Positions 1 to 6,214 of a stretch of DNA of 7,655 nucleotides are shown in pieces. The notes beneath the pieces were generated by a model. It did no database searches. It was not told the DNA's origin and saw only the letters and a program-made list of their open reading frames with translations. Each line of letters begins with the position of its first letter. Position 1 is the first letter of the stretch. The translations under genes and the position numbers were made by a program. The stretch comes from Planococcus sp. (in: firmicutes). GTDB lineage: Bacteria; Bacillota; Bacilli; Bacillales_A; Planococcaceae. The DNA is taken from NCBI GenBank assembly GCA_030147225.1, contig JASLAI010000083.1, positions 1 through 7,655 on the forward strand, given 5' to 3'.

Positions 1-145
1 CTGTAACGCCGCCATCTGATACGTTATTCGGGATCAGGACAGCTTCCAGGCCGTATGCCGTGATAAATGCGCCGATGATAATTGGCAGTGCCCGCAGTAT
101 GGATTTGCCTCTAATTGCTTTTCGTTTTGTGTTTGGTGTAGTCAT
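1..145 (-). CDS. YitT-family membrane protein, N-terminal fragment
   Basis: The first 48 codons of a minus-strand gene run off the left edge. The product starts MTTPNTKRK, a short basic cytoplasmic leader. A hydrophobic segment follows at about residues 18-38, then IPNNVSDGGVT at residues 38-48. A first helix followed by I-P-N-x-V-x-D-G-G-V-T is typical of the YitT/DUF161 family of multi-pass membrane proteins in Bacillales. Their function is largely unknown; some members are annotated as transporters. The ATG at 143-145 is supported by a GAGGA ribosome binding site (minus strand, about 151-156) roughly five bases upstream. Only the N-terminus is visible, so the family call rests on this one conserved motif. 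Confidence 0.72.
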   Translation of the reverse strand, partial: MTTPNTKRKAIRGKSILRALPIIIGAFITAYGLEAVLIPNNVSDGGVT

Positions 146-438
146 TTTATTCCTCTTTTCTGTTGTTTCATACAGGTGAATTTTCACTCCAACTATTTAA
201 TATAATCCTTTTATTGTTATTTTGGTAGGATGAATGTAGAAATCGTCTGCCAGATTGGAAAGATTCTTATAGAATACCACTTCCCAGGGTGATGAATCAT
301 TTGAAATGGTTTGTCGGGGAAATGACACTGCCTCTAGTGTTGTTGAAGGTAGCACTTGCTGCGTTAAGGGTATAGGTAAGTATTCAGTGGTCAACTACAA
401 TCAAGATTGTTTTACCTAGGAGATAAGGAGGTTCAATT
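146..438. other. Divergent intergenic region between the yitT-like gene and nadX
   Basis: This gap must hold the promoters of two divergently transcribed genes. It is AT-rich near 190-225. A TATATT-like -10 for the minus strand can be read at 199-204, but no acceptable -35 box lies at the right distance. I found no convincing promoter for the plus-strand gene and no clear operator. The minus-strand open frame at 197-394 starts at a TTG without a ribosome binding site, so I do not call it. Confidence 0.4.
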
Positions 439-1218
439 ATGAACATCGGAATCATCGGAACAGGCACTATTGCCACGTACTTACTTGATCAGGTCAATTC
501 TAAGAATAGGGCTAATGGAAGAATAACGGCAATTTTTGGACGCAATCAGGAAGCGGGTCATCGATTGAGTGAGCAGTTTAGAGCCGATTTTTACACGGAT
601 TTTCAAGCATTCATTAAGCTGCCGTTTGATCTCGTCGTAGAAGCCTCGACTGTCGAAGCAGCTCGGCTCTACCTGAAAGAGGCAGTCAGCCACAAGAAAG
701 ACCTTGTTGTCAGCAGCATCGGCGTGTTTAAAGATGCGGATTTCTTGAATGAAGCCACAAGCTTGGCGGAGTCTGCGGGCACAGCTATCTTTTTGCCGTC
801 GGGTGCTGTCGGTGGACTGGACATTCTGCAATCCGCGAAAGCGGCTGGAGGCTTGGAGCGAGTCCAGCTGACAACTAGAAAATCGCCGGCGTCTCTTGGG
901 ATAGAGGCAGAAGAAGCAAAAGTCATATTTGAGGGTACGGCGCATGATGCGGTCGAACAATTTCCGAAGAACATCAACGTCGCGATGACGCTTGCGCTGG
1001 CAGGTGTAGGGATTGAGAAAACGAAGGTGCGCATCATTGTTGATCCGGCCATTGAACAAAACACCCACACCATCGAAGCAGAAGGGGAATTTGGAAAGAT
1101 GCAGCTGCAAGTTGAAAATCATCCGATGCCAGGCAACCCGAAAACGAGCCTGCTTGCGGCATTAAGTATGTTGGCTGTATTGCAGAACAAAGACAGGGCA
1201 TTGAGGATTGGCAACTGA
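439..1218 (+). CDS. nadX: L-aspartate dehydrogenase (NadX type)
   Basis: This 259-residue protein has the length and layout of the aspartate dehydrogenase family, which oxidises L-aspartate with NAD(P)+ to iminoaspartate. That product feeds quinolinate and NAD synthesis, or the enzyme serves aspartate catabolism. The N-terminal Rossmann fold has the dinucleotide loop GTGTIA at residues 7-12. The middle carries VVEAST near 66-71 and LPSGAVGGLD near 118-127. The C-terminal domain has KNINVAMTLALAG, then NTHTIEAEG, whose H210 I take to be the family's catalytic histidine, and the signature NPKTS at 233-237. The ATG is supported by a strong AAGGAGG at 425-431, seven bases upstream. No nadA or nadC is visible, so which pathway it serves is open. 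It appears to be transcribed alone and ends before a bidirectional terminator at 1373. Confidence 0.88.
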   Translation: MNIGIIGTGTIATYLLDQVNSKNRANGRITAIFGRNQEAGHRLSEQFRADFYTDFQAFIKLPFDLVVEASTVEAARLYLKEAVSHKKDLVVSSIGVFKDADFLNEATSLAESAGTAIFLPSGAVGGLDILQSAKAAGGLERVQLTTRKSPASLGIEAEEAKVIFEGTAHDAVEQFPKNINVAMTLALAGVGIEKTKVRIIVDPAIEQNTHTIEAEGEFGKMQLQVENHPMPGNPKTSLLAALSMLAVLQNKDRALRIGN

Positions 1219-1372
1219 TTTTTTTTGTTTTGACAGAGGGTAAAGGGGGATCTCGGCATTAGACCGTTTCAGGATGAAACAATCGAAATGAAATCGTTCA
1301 AATACGTAGCTGCACATTATTATGCTTCCCAAAATCACTGAGAAGTGGTTAATTTTTAAAAAATAAAGAAAA

Positions 1373-1415
1373 GGCGGCATCAACCACTTCAGGAGTTGTT
1401 GATGCCGCCTTTTTT
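1373..1415 (+). terminator. Bidirectional intrinsic terminator between convergent genes
   Basis: A perfect 12-bp stem (GGCGGCATCAAC at 1373-1384 with GTTGATGCCGCC at 1398-1409) encloses a 13-base loop. It is followed by six T on the plus strand and preceded by an A-rich run (about 1353-1372) that forms the T-run for the minus strand. It sits between nadX (plus) and the selenoprotein gene (minus) and can end both transcripts. The 154 bases between the nadX stop and the stem hold no gene that I can support. Confidence 0.92.
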
Positions 1416-1442
1416 GGAATCTGCTGTTTAGTTGTCCTGTCT

Positions 1443-2207
1443 TTACGACTTGTCCTGATACAGTTGCTCGGTTCCGGCAGGCAGGGTTAACAGCTGCAGC
1501 AATTGAGCCACCACTTTGTTTCTTGTTTCAAAGTCAAACGGTTCGCCGCACGGCCGGCCCATTTTAAAAGGCACATGAAGTGTGCGGGGCGCTCCGACTT
1601 TCTTTGTGATTTCCGGGAACAAGGTGACCATGGCAGTTGGAACCTGTGAAGCTTCTAAAGCCCGGGCATACAGCCCCAGCACATTATGGCAGGATCCTCA
1701 GCCAGGCACCAGCAAAGCGGCGTCAATTCCTTCATTATGAAACAGTTCCACCACTTTTGGGATAAAGTCTTTTTCAGCTATGGCCGTATCCAGGATGCCG
1801 CCGTTCAAGCCGATATTGATGCTGGAAACAGATCCGATTTTGCCGTCCGCCGCTGCTTCTTTCAGCTGTTGGAGCGGGAAGACGATGGATGGATCGGTTT
1901 TGGCAAACTTGGTATCGAAATAGATATGGGTGACGGTCAACTCCTGTTCCGAGACATCTGATGGGATAATTCGGAACGAAGGATCTCCTGCCGGATTGTC
2001 CACTTCAAATGGCTCATCTGATTTCAGGTGAACACCGGCGGTTGAAACGAGTGCCACTTTGCACTGCTCTAACGGTTTTTGTAAAAAGGCTTCAGGCATG
2101 CTGGTGTTTTCGGTCGTATGACTCATGGAGAATTTCTGGTAGGCATTTGTGAAATTGCTGGAAAAGGTCCGGGACAGCTGCGATTTGAGCTTTGTCTTCA
2201 TTTTCAT
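1443..2207 (-). CDS. Selenoprotein B-family protein (glycine/sarcosine/betaine reductase-like) with in-frame TGA read as selenocysteine
   Basis: Two open stretches in the same minus-strand frame (2207-1701 and 1697-1443) are separated by a single TGA at 1700-1698. Read through, they give a 254-residue protein with Sec at position 170 in the motif VPG-U-GSCH. Before it come VALVSTAGVH (51-60), RIIPSD (79-84), VTHIYFD, VVFPL-type IVFPLQQL and IGSV. After it come ARALEASQVPTA, then APRTLHVPFKMGRPCGEP, with C220. These blocks match the GrdB-like 'glycine/sarcosine/betaine reductase selenoprotein B family', in which this site is Sec or Cys. U170-x-x-C173 is a plausible selenenyl-sulfide redox pair. 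It is much shorter than true GrdB, and no grdA, grdE or thioredoxin genes adjoin, so it is unlikely to be a glycine reductase; its substrate is unknown. The ATG at 2205-2207 has GGAGGAA at 2217-2223. Translation needs selA, selB, selC and selD elsewhere in the genome. Confidence 0.87.
1662..1700 (-). promoter_or_regulatory. Sec codon with candidate SECIS-like hairpin
   Basis: The TGA is at 1698-1700 (minus strand). From 19 to 36 bases after it, the mRNA can fold into a small G/C-rich hairpin at 1679-1662. In it, CUGGGGC pairs with GCCCGG around the loop UGUAU, with one bulged G. A bacterial SECIS element lies just downstream of the UGA inside the coding region, and the E. coli fdhF loop is at a similar distance, so the placement is reasonable. 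The fold was made by eye and other pairings are possible. Confidence 0.42.
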
Positions 2208-2383
2208 GATTGGCTATTCCTCCAGTTCAAACAGTCTATGGGTCTATGAGATAGTATTCGCTGGTGGATTGAAAAGTCCTGTATGAAATTCTTTTTTTGT
2301 TATTCAATGAACATTCTAGTACCGAATAAGAAATAATAGATTCAGTTCGGATGCAAGTTTCATCCTTTATGTCTTACCAATCA

Positions 2384-2437
2384 AAAACACCTTCGATTTA
2401 AGTACATGTGTAAAGTGTACAATCTCGAAGGTGTTTT
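2384..2437 (-). terminator. Terminator of the sodium channel gene
   Basis: A perfect 13-bp stem joins AAAACACCTTCGA (2384-2396) to TCGAAGGTGTTTT (2425-2437). An inner stem GTACA/TGTAC (2402-2406 with 2416-2420) lies within the loop. It begins 11 bases past the channel's stop codon at 2449. The A/T-rich outer ends supply a T-run on either strand. It separates the channel gene from the selenoprotein gene, which is on the same strand, so the latter probably has its own promoter in 2224-2383; I could not identify one clearly. Confidence 0.85.
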
Positions 2438-2448
2438 ATTATGTCTTT

Positions 2449-3243
2449 TTATTTCCGATCCATTAAGGTCTGAATCATTGTTTTCATCTCTGCTACTTCG
2501 TTCTTGAGCTCGTCTATTTCCGATAGTTCATCTTTGATTCCAGCAGTTTCCGCATCGATTTCTTCTGAAATCTTCTGGGCGTTATTGACGATTTCCCCGA
2601 CAATCAGGTTGATCATGAGGAAAGTCGAAATAATGATAAAGGAAACAAAATACAGCCAGGACCATGGAACAACTTCGAAAATGGGCCGGAACACTCCGCT
2701 TGCCCAGGATTCCAGAGTGAAAACTTGGAATAAAGTGATAAACGACAAACCGAGATTGCCGAAAAATTCGGGTTCAACCGTGGCGTAAAAGAAAGTGCCG
2801 ATGACCGCATAGACGTAAAAAATAATCGACATCAATAAAATGACACTGGTGATGGTCGGAATAGCCATGAATAGGGCGGCGACAACTCTTCGTAAAGACG
2901 GGATAGTGGTGATGGTCCGTAATACCCGCAGCACACGGAAAATACGCAGAACGCTTATGTATGGGGAGTTATAGAGAATCAAGCTGCCGACCACGATGAG
3001 AAAGTCGAAATTGTTCCAACCGTTCCGGAAAAAACTGGTGCGGTACAGATAAAGCTTAATTATGATTTCCAAAGTAAATAATCCAAGAACCACGATGTCC
3101 AATGCCAGAAGCCACGTATGGTATTTCTCGGCAAATTCCGGATACGTTTCCAGTCCAACCAGTATGGCGTTGATGATGATCAAGATGGTAATGAAATTGG
3201 TGACTCTTTTGCCTTCCATAATTCGTTTCATTCTATCTTTCAT
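2449..3243 (-). CDS. NaChBac-type voltage-gated sodium channel (BacNav)
   Basis: The 264-residue product has the single-repeat plan of bacterial sodium channels, which work as homotetramers in the plasma membrane. S1 (about 16-33), S2 (44-65, acidic E59) and S3 (78-91, D80) lead into S4. There the gating arginines R100, R103, R106 and R109 sit every third residue. S5 (131-153) is followed by a pore loop whose filter T-L-E-S-W-A-S (176-182, E178) is that of NaChBac. S6 is about 196-222. The acidic C-terminal tail with heptad-like hydrophobics (236-262) fits the tetramerising coiled coil of the family. In relatives the channel carries depolarisation-activated Na+ entry linked to motility, pH homeostasis and chemotaxis in alkaliphiles and halophiles. 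The AAGGAGT ribosome binding site (3257-3263) is 13 bases from the ATG, which is long, but no upstream in-frame start exists. The gene is monocistronic. Confidence 0.95.
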   Translation of the reverse strand: MKDRMKRIMEGKRVTNFITILIIINAILVGLETYPEFAEKYHTWLLALDIVVLGLFTLEIIIKLYLYRTSFFRNGWNNFDFLIVVGSLILYNSPYISVLRIFRVLRVLRTITTIPSLRRVVAALFMAIPTITSVILLMSIIFYVYAVIGTFFYATVEPEFFGNLGLSFITLFQVFTLESWASGVFRPIFEVVPWSWLYFVSFIIISTFLMINLIVGEIVNNAQKISEEIDAETAGIKDELSEIDELKNEVAEMKTMIQTLMDRK

Positions 3244-3334
3244 AAATAAAGGGACGACTCCTTACCTTTTTGCAGATTTTGGGCATCCTATTTCCAAGAA
3301 TGATGGTGAATTTTGGCTGGCCCAAACTCCGTTA

Positions 3335-3364
3335 ATTATAGCATGTGTACCATGTACTGGTTAA
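3335..3364 (-). promoter_or_regulatory. SigA-type extended -10 promoter of the sodium channel gene
   Basis: On the minus strand a perfect TATAAT (3335-3340) is preceded by TG-N, giving an extended -10. A weak -35, TTAACC (3359-3364, four of six matches to TTGACA), stands 18 bases upstream. Transcription would start near 3328 and leave a leader of about 85 bases before the ATG at 3243. The spacer holds a partial direct repeat (CATGTGTAC and CATGTAC), which could be an operator but may be chance. Confidence 0.68.
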
Positions 3365-3759
3365 TCGATATCTCTCTTCTGCAAGCTGAAATGTGACAAA
3401 AAAAAGGAGTGCGATTTCTATTCGTGCTAAAAAAATATTGCGGCGATTAAGAGAACTCAGTTTAATTCTGGTAATTTCGTTGTATACAAAGCAAACAGTC
3501 GTTACAGAGATGTTAAATTATAGCTTATTCATAAATTTGCCATTGGTTTACCGGCTCATCAAAAAAGAAAGCTGCTATAGATGTAAAGCTTTAAATGCGA
3601 ATGTAGGCGGTTTGGAGAACTATAGAAGTTGCGGACTATCTTTTATTTGTAAATAGAAGATCTTCTATCAAAATTTCCTCTGCTGTTTATTGTAAAAAAC
3701 TAGGTGATCTGCTACGCTAGGTAGCATAAGAACCATTATGAATTGAAGGAGACCAAATC
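3365..3759. other. Intergenic region with palindromes; no supported gene
   Basis: This gap of about 395 bases separates the divergent channel and DIP1984-like genes. A GTG-started frame of 87 codons exists at 3393-3656 (plus) but has no ribosome binding site. Its product ends in a C-Y-R-C segment followed by two further cysteines and is not recognised. Visible structure includes TTGTATACAA (3480-3489), a perfect 16-bp palindrome at 3653-3668, and a small hairpin GCTAC/GTAGC (3711-3725) shortly before the next gene. I see no convincing SigA promoter for that gene. Confidence 0.45.
3653..3668. repeat. Perfect 16-bp palindrome, possible operator
   Basis: ATAGAAGATCTTCTAT reads identically on both strands with no spacer. 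It lies 91 bases upstream of the DIP1984-like start codon, in non-coding AT-rich sequence. A dimeric regulator could bind here, or it may be an RNA structure. The regulator is unknown. Confidence 0.4.
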
Positions 3760-4275
3760 ATGTCGAATCTTTCCCTGGCAGAAGCTGTGAAATTGAAATC
3801 GGTGTTGGCAAAACGCATTCATGAGTTGGAAGAAGAAATGGACCGAGTGGCATTTGTGGAAATGGAAAAAGACAGCAAAAAGCCGAAACAAGCCCGTTCG
3901 CTCTCACAAGTTGAAGAAGAAATCGACGAGATCCGAAAAGATTTTCGGTTGTTGGATAAATTGATGTACCGCGCTAATTTTGAAAACGAAGTCAGCTTCA
4001 ATGGAGAAAATTTGACGATTGTGGAAGCCATCGAATTTGCCACGCAATTGCGTGCCAAAGCACGGAAATTCAAAGGGTTCGGATCTGCTTCAAAAGAGGA
4101 GATTCAATTTGGCTACGGGGAAGGAACACCTATCGTCAGACGGGCCATGTTCGATCCTGAGAAATATCGAGTAAGAGCGGTGGAATTGGAGCGTCACGCA
4201 AACCGGCTGTCGAATGCCATCAACACCAAAAATTACTCGATCGTTCTGGATTTCGACAGCGAGAAGTATTTCTGA
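3760..4275 (+). CDS. DIP1984-like (DUF6847-type) helical protein
   Basis: This 171-residue protein is strongly charged and mostly helical. An N-terminal segment LSLAEAVKLKSVLAKRI (4-20) and a second copy-like segment LTIVEAIEFATQLRAKA (85-101) each resemble the 'L-x-E-A-hydrophobic-x-R-x-x-L' openings of DIP1984-family proteins. The acidic helix SQVEEEIDEIRKDFRLLDKLM (49-69) could form a coiled coil. The C-terminal helix YRVRAVELERHANRLSNAINTKNYS ends in IVLDFDSEKYF. No catalytic motif, signal peptide or membrane span is visible. The family has no established function that I know of. The ATG is well supported by AAGGAG (3746-3751) eight bases upstream. The gene stands alone. It is followed directly by a strong hairpin starting two bases after the stop codon. 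The family call is from memory of the sequence pattern. Confidence 0.6.
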   Translation: MSNLSLAEAVKLKSVLAKRIHELEEEMDRVAFVEMEKDSKKPKQARSLSQVEEEIDEIRKDFRLLDKLMYRANFENEVSFNGENLTIVEAIEFATQLRAKARKFKGFGSASKEEIQFGYGEGTPIVRRAMFDPEKYRVRAVELERHANRLSNAINTKNYSIVLDFDSEKYF

Positions 4276-4276
4276 T

Positions 4277-4305
4277 CCTTGGAGCGGTGAGACTCCGCTC
4301 CAAGG
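4277..4305 (+). repeat. Strong hairpin immediately after the DIP1984-like gene
   Basis: This perfect 11-bp stem has a seven-base loop (TGAGACT) and starts two bases after the TGA stop. It lacks a T-run, so it is not a normal intrinsic terminator. It could protect the mRNA 3' end, or be the first stem of the structured segment described for 4277-4494. Confidence 0.7.
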
Positions 4306-4464
4306 CATGGAAGGAAACCTCTTATGTACTTCGGTACACTCAACTCTGATGGCTAATGGCAAACCAATGACCCTTACCCCATTACGATTTTACCTGTAAC
4401 CGATTACCAACCAAGAGCAAACGGCGGTCGATGACCACAATCCTGTTTTAAAACACCTTCCATG

Positions 4465-4494
4465 AATCCTCCTGCTTTCGGGCAGGGGGATTTT
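4465..4494 (+). terminator. Terminator-like palindrome
   Basis: AATCCTCCTGC (4465-4475) pairs with GCAGGGGGATT (4482-4492) over 11 bp, including one T/G pair, with a six-base loop and a short T-run (TTTT at 4491-4494, overlapping the stem). It can act as the intrinsic terminator of the DIP1984-like transcript. A G-rich palindrome of this kind also resembles the terminal hairpins of IS200/IS605 elements, so the two readings are not exclusive. Confidence 0.62.
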
Positions 4495-4962
4495 CTAGTT
4501 TATTGAGGAAAGTGTTGATTTATTGGAGACTAGAATGGATACCTTCTTTAATGCACTGCATACTGATGCTTAAGAGAGAAAATTTAGGGATGTCTGCTGA
4601 AGCCTGTTCTTTTAATTTTTCAACATGCTTACGAGCGGAATAGAGCCTTTAAGGCAAGATGTTTTTCCCAGTAAGAGTGTTATTAATGATGAAGGCTGAT
4701 CTGTTGCGTATGTAGAAAACCACCTTTTTTAGCAAAGTTGGCTTTCTGTACGGAACTTCTTTGGTAGGTCAAATTATATACTCACTTCTATTACTATTAA
4801 CATAAATGATTTTAAGAATATATATATAAAGTAATACTAAAGAATTGAATATTCTAAATATATTTACTATTTTATCTTTTATTGCTATGCTATTTTTTGA
4901 GTTAAGAAAAGCTTTAGAAGAAAGGGATCAACCGCAAATAAAAACAGAAGGAGTGAGTGTTT
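4495..4962. other. AT-rich intergenic stretch without a convincing gene
   Basis: About 470 bases lie between the palindrome at 4492 and the carboxypeptidase start. On the minus strand, one frame from 4768 to 4520 is open in two blocks separated by a TAA at 4651-4649. The second block reads ARKHVEKLKEQASADIPKF and could be a decayed coding remnant, but I do not recognise it. Near 4811-4830 the DNA is very AT-rich (ATATATATA), where a promoter for the downstream gene might lie. A TTG-started plus-strand frame at 4845-5045 overlaps the carboxypeptidase start and is not supported by a ribosome binding site. Confidence 0.4.
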
Positions 4963-6159
4963 TTGAAAAGAAGATGGGCAAGTACAGTTGGGGTGTTAAG
5001 TTTATGTACAGCATTGGCTATGCCAGTTTACGCAGTGGAAAATGAGACAAAACCGGCGGAACATCATCATGATAACAGCATATCCGGATTTATCGACTAT
5101 CAGGAGCTCCAGAAAAGCTTGAAGAAGATTGCTGCCAACAGCAAAGGGACAGTTCAAGTAGATGTGGCTGGGCAGTCTCATGAAGGCTTGGACATCTATA
5201 CTGCGAGAGTCGGTACGGGAGACAAGGTTCTTTTGGTTCAAAGTGAAATTCATGGGAATGAAAAAACCGGCACTGTGGCGATTCTCAATTTGTTGAAGAC
5301 CTTATCCAATAACTCGAAGCAATCACAGAAAATAAGAGAAGAAGTGACGCTTGTTTTCATGCCAATGATGAATCCGGATGCTTCGGAAGCGGATAAACGC
5401 CGCAATAGCCTGACTTGGAGTGAGACACTGGAGAACTTCCCGCAATTAGCAGGGGCAGCTCCATCTTGGAACTACCTGGACCGCGGCATTAGCCAAAATT
5501 ACGATTATGGCGCCAATCCTGGATTTGATGTAAACCGCGACTTTAACCCGGATCTTGATTATGTGCCGCAAGCGGAAGACTTCCCGGGAGCATCGAATCA
5601 ACCGGGCTGGTTCATCACACCGGAAGCTCAGACTTCCCGCGACGTCTATAAATCCTTGCAGGACGAATTCGGTAATGTGGACGTGTTTATCGACTTGCAT
5701 CACCAGGGACTTTATTATGTCGATGGAACAGCCGATCCAGTAACGCTATCTCTATCGGCGCAATTCGTACCAGATCCATCTACGCCTGAAGGGGCGAAGT
5801 ACGCCGAATATGCCGATAACTACGATTATGATTTTTCAAGACAATTGAACTTGGCGGCCTATAACGAACTTCAGTCCTACGGCAACTCGAAGTTCACCAA
5901 CATCTCGCTCTATTCGCAAGGCCTTGATTTGCCTGGAACGGCACTTGGAAGCTATGCTTTGAATGGCAGTGGAACGGTCCTTTTTGAAGTAAGAGGCCAG
6001 ACGCAGAGCTTGGGTCAAAAAGAAAAAGGCCAATTGGTCAAATCGGTTGAGCGGGGCCTGTCCGGAATCATTGAAAGTGTAGCGGACGGTTCGGTTGAAC
6101 AATTGGATCCGGAAGCTTACGAAGACATCCCACTCACAGCTTACCAACCTGGATTCTGA
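4963..6159 (+). CDS. Secreted M14-family zinc carboxypeptidase
   Basis: The product is 398 residues from the TTG at 4963. I prefer that start because AGAAGGAG (4946-4953) is then nine bases upstream; the GTG at 4957 would be only three away. The N-terminus MKRRWASTVGVLSLCTALAMPVYA is a Sec signal peptide with a likely cut after A24. The cysteine is not in a lipobox. The mature enzyme has the peptidase M14 zinc site: H97 and E100 in EIHGNEK, and a third ligand H246 in DLHHQG. Substrate-binding N191-R192 lies in FDVNRDFN, and the catalytic glutamate E342 in FEVRGQ. Such enzymes remove C-terminal amino acids from peptides outside the cell; the exact specificity cannot be read from the sequence. 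A short HHH run follows the signal peptide. The protein is about the length of a single catalytic domain with no added wall-binding repeats. The gene is monocistronic, with a terminator at 6215. Confidence 0.9.
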   Translation: MKRRWASTVGVLSLCTALAMPVYAVENETKPAEHHHDNSISGFIDYQELQKSLKKIAANSKGTVQVDVAGQSHEGLDIYTARVGTGDKVLLVQSEIHGNEKTGTVAILNLLKTLSNNSKQSQKIREEVTLVFMPMMNPDASEADKRRNSLTWSETLENFPQLAGAAPSWNYLDRGISQNYDYGANPGFDVNRDFNPDLDYVPQAEDFPGASNQPGWFITPEAQTSRDVYKSLQDEFGNVDVFIDLHHQGLYYVDGTADPVTLSLSAQFVPDPSTPEGAKYAEYADNYDYDFSRQLNLAAYNELQSYGNSKFTNISLYSQGLDLPGTALGSYALNGSGTVLFEVRGQTQSLGQKEKGQLVKSVERGLSGIIESVADGSVEQLDPEAYEDIPLTAYQPGF

Positions 6160-6214
6160 TCAAGGAGTACCAATGATTCAAAAAATACAAATGAGTTGAT
6201 AACGCAGAAAAGAT

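Larger units (their letters stand above)
4277..4494 (+). ncRNA. Possible structured RNA or right-end relic of an IS200/IS605 (TnpB-type) element
   Basis: The stretch contains five successive local hairpins. They are an 11-bp stem CCTTGGAGCGG/CCGCTCCAAGG (4277-4305), TGTAC-TTCG-GTACA with a stable cUUCGg tetraloop (4325-4338), GTAA-CCGA-TTAC (4396-4407), GGTC-GAT-GACC (4426-4436) and an 11-bp terminal palindrome (4465-4492). It contrasts with the structure-poor DNA around it and has no credible ORF. The layout resembles the 3' end of tnpB elements: an omega/reRNA scaffold followed by the subterminal hairpin that marks the right end. No tnpB or tnpA remains. Alternatives are a free-standing small RNA or an extended 3' UTR of the preceding gene. 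Confidence 0.33.

Noticed and set aside
197..394. Minus-strand ORF of 65 codons upstream of yitT
   Set aside because: It starts at TTG without a ribosome binding site and has no recognisable motif. It sits in a region that must hold divergent promoters.
481..1122. Long minus-strand ORFs inside nadX
   Set aside because: They are shadows of the aspartate dehydrogenase gene, whose conserved motifs fix the coding strand and frame.
1686..1961. Plus-strand ORF opposite the selenoprotein gene
   Set aside because: It is antisense to a conserved gene, has no ribosome binding site and shows no recognisable protein features.
1443..2207. Pseudogene or sequencing error explanation for the TGA
   Set aside because: Both halves are conserved, the frame is unchanged across the stop, and the codon falls exactly at the Sec/Cys site of a family named for its selenocysteine. 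A random nonsense mutation there is unlikely, though only the presence of Sec machinery would settle it.
4214..4399. Plus-strand ORF spanning the DIP1984-like 3' end and hairpins
   Set aside because: It overlaps a better supported gene and then runs through palindromic sequence. No ribosome binding site is visible.
4963..5040. Lipoprotein signal in the carboxypeptidase
   Set aside because: The cysteine is in LSLC, with leucine directly before it rather than G, A or S. The PVYA site fits signal peptidase I.
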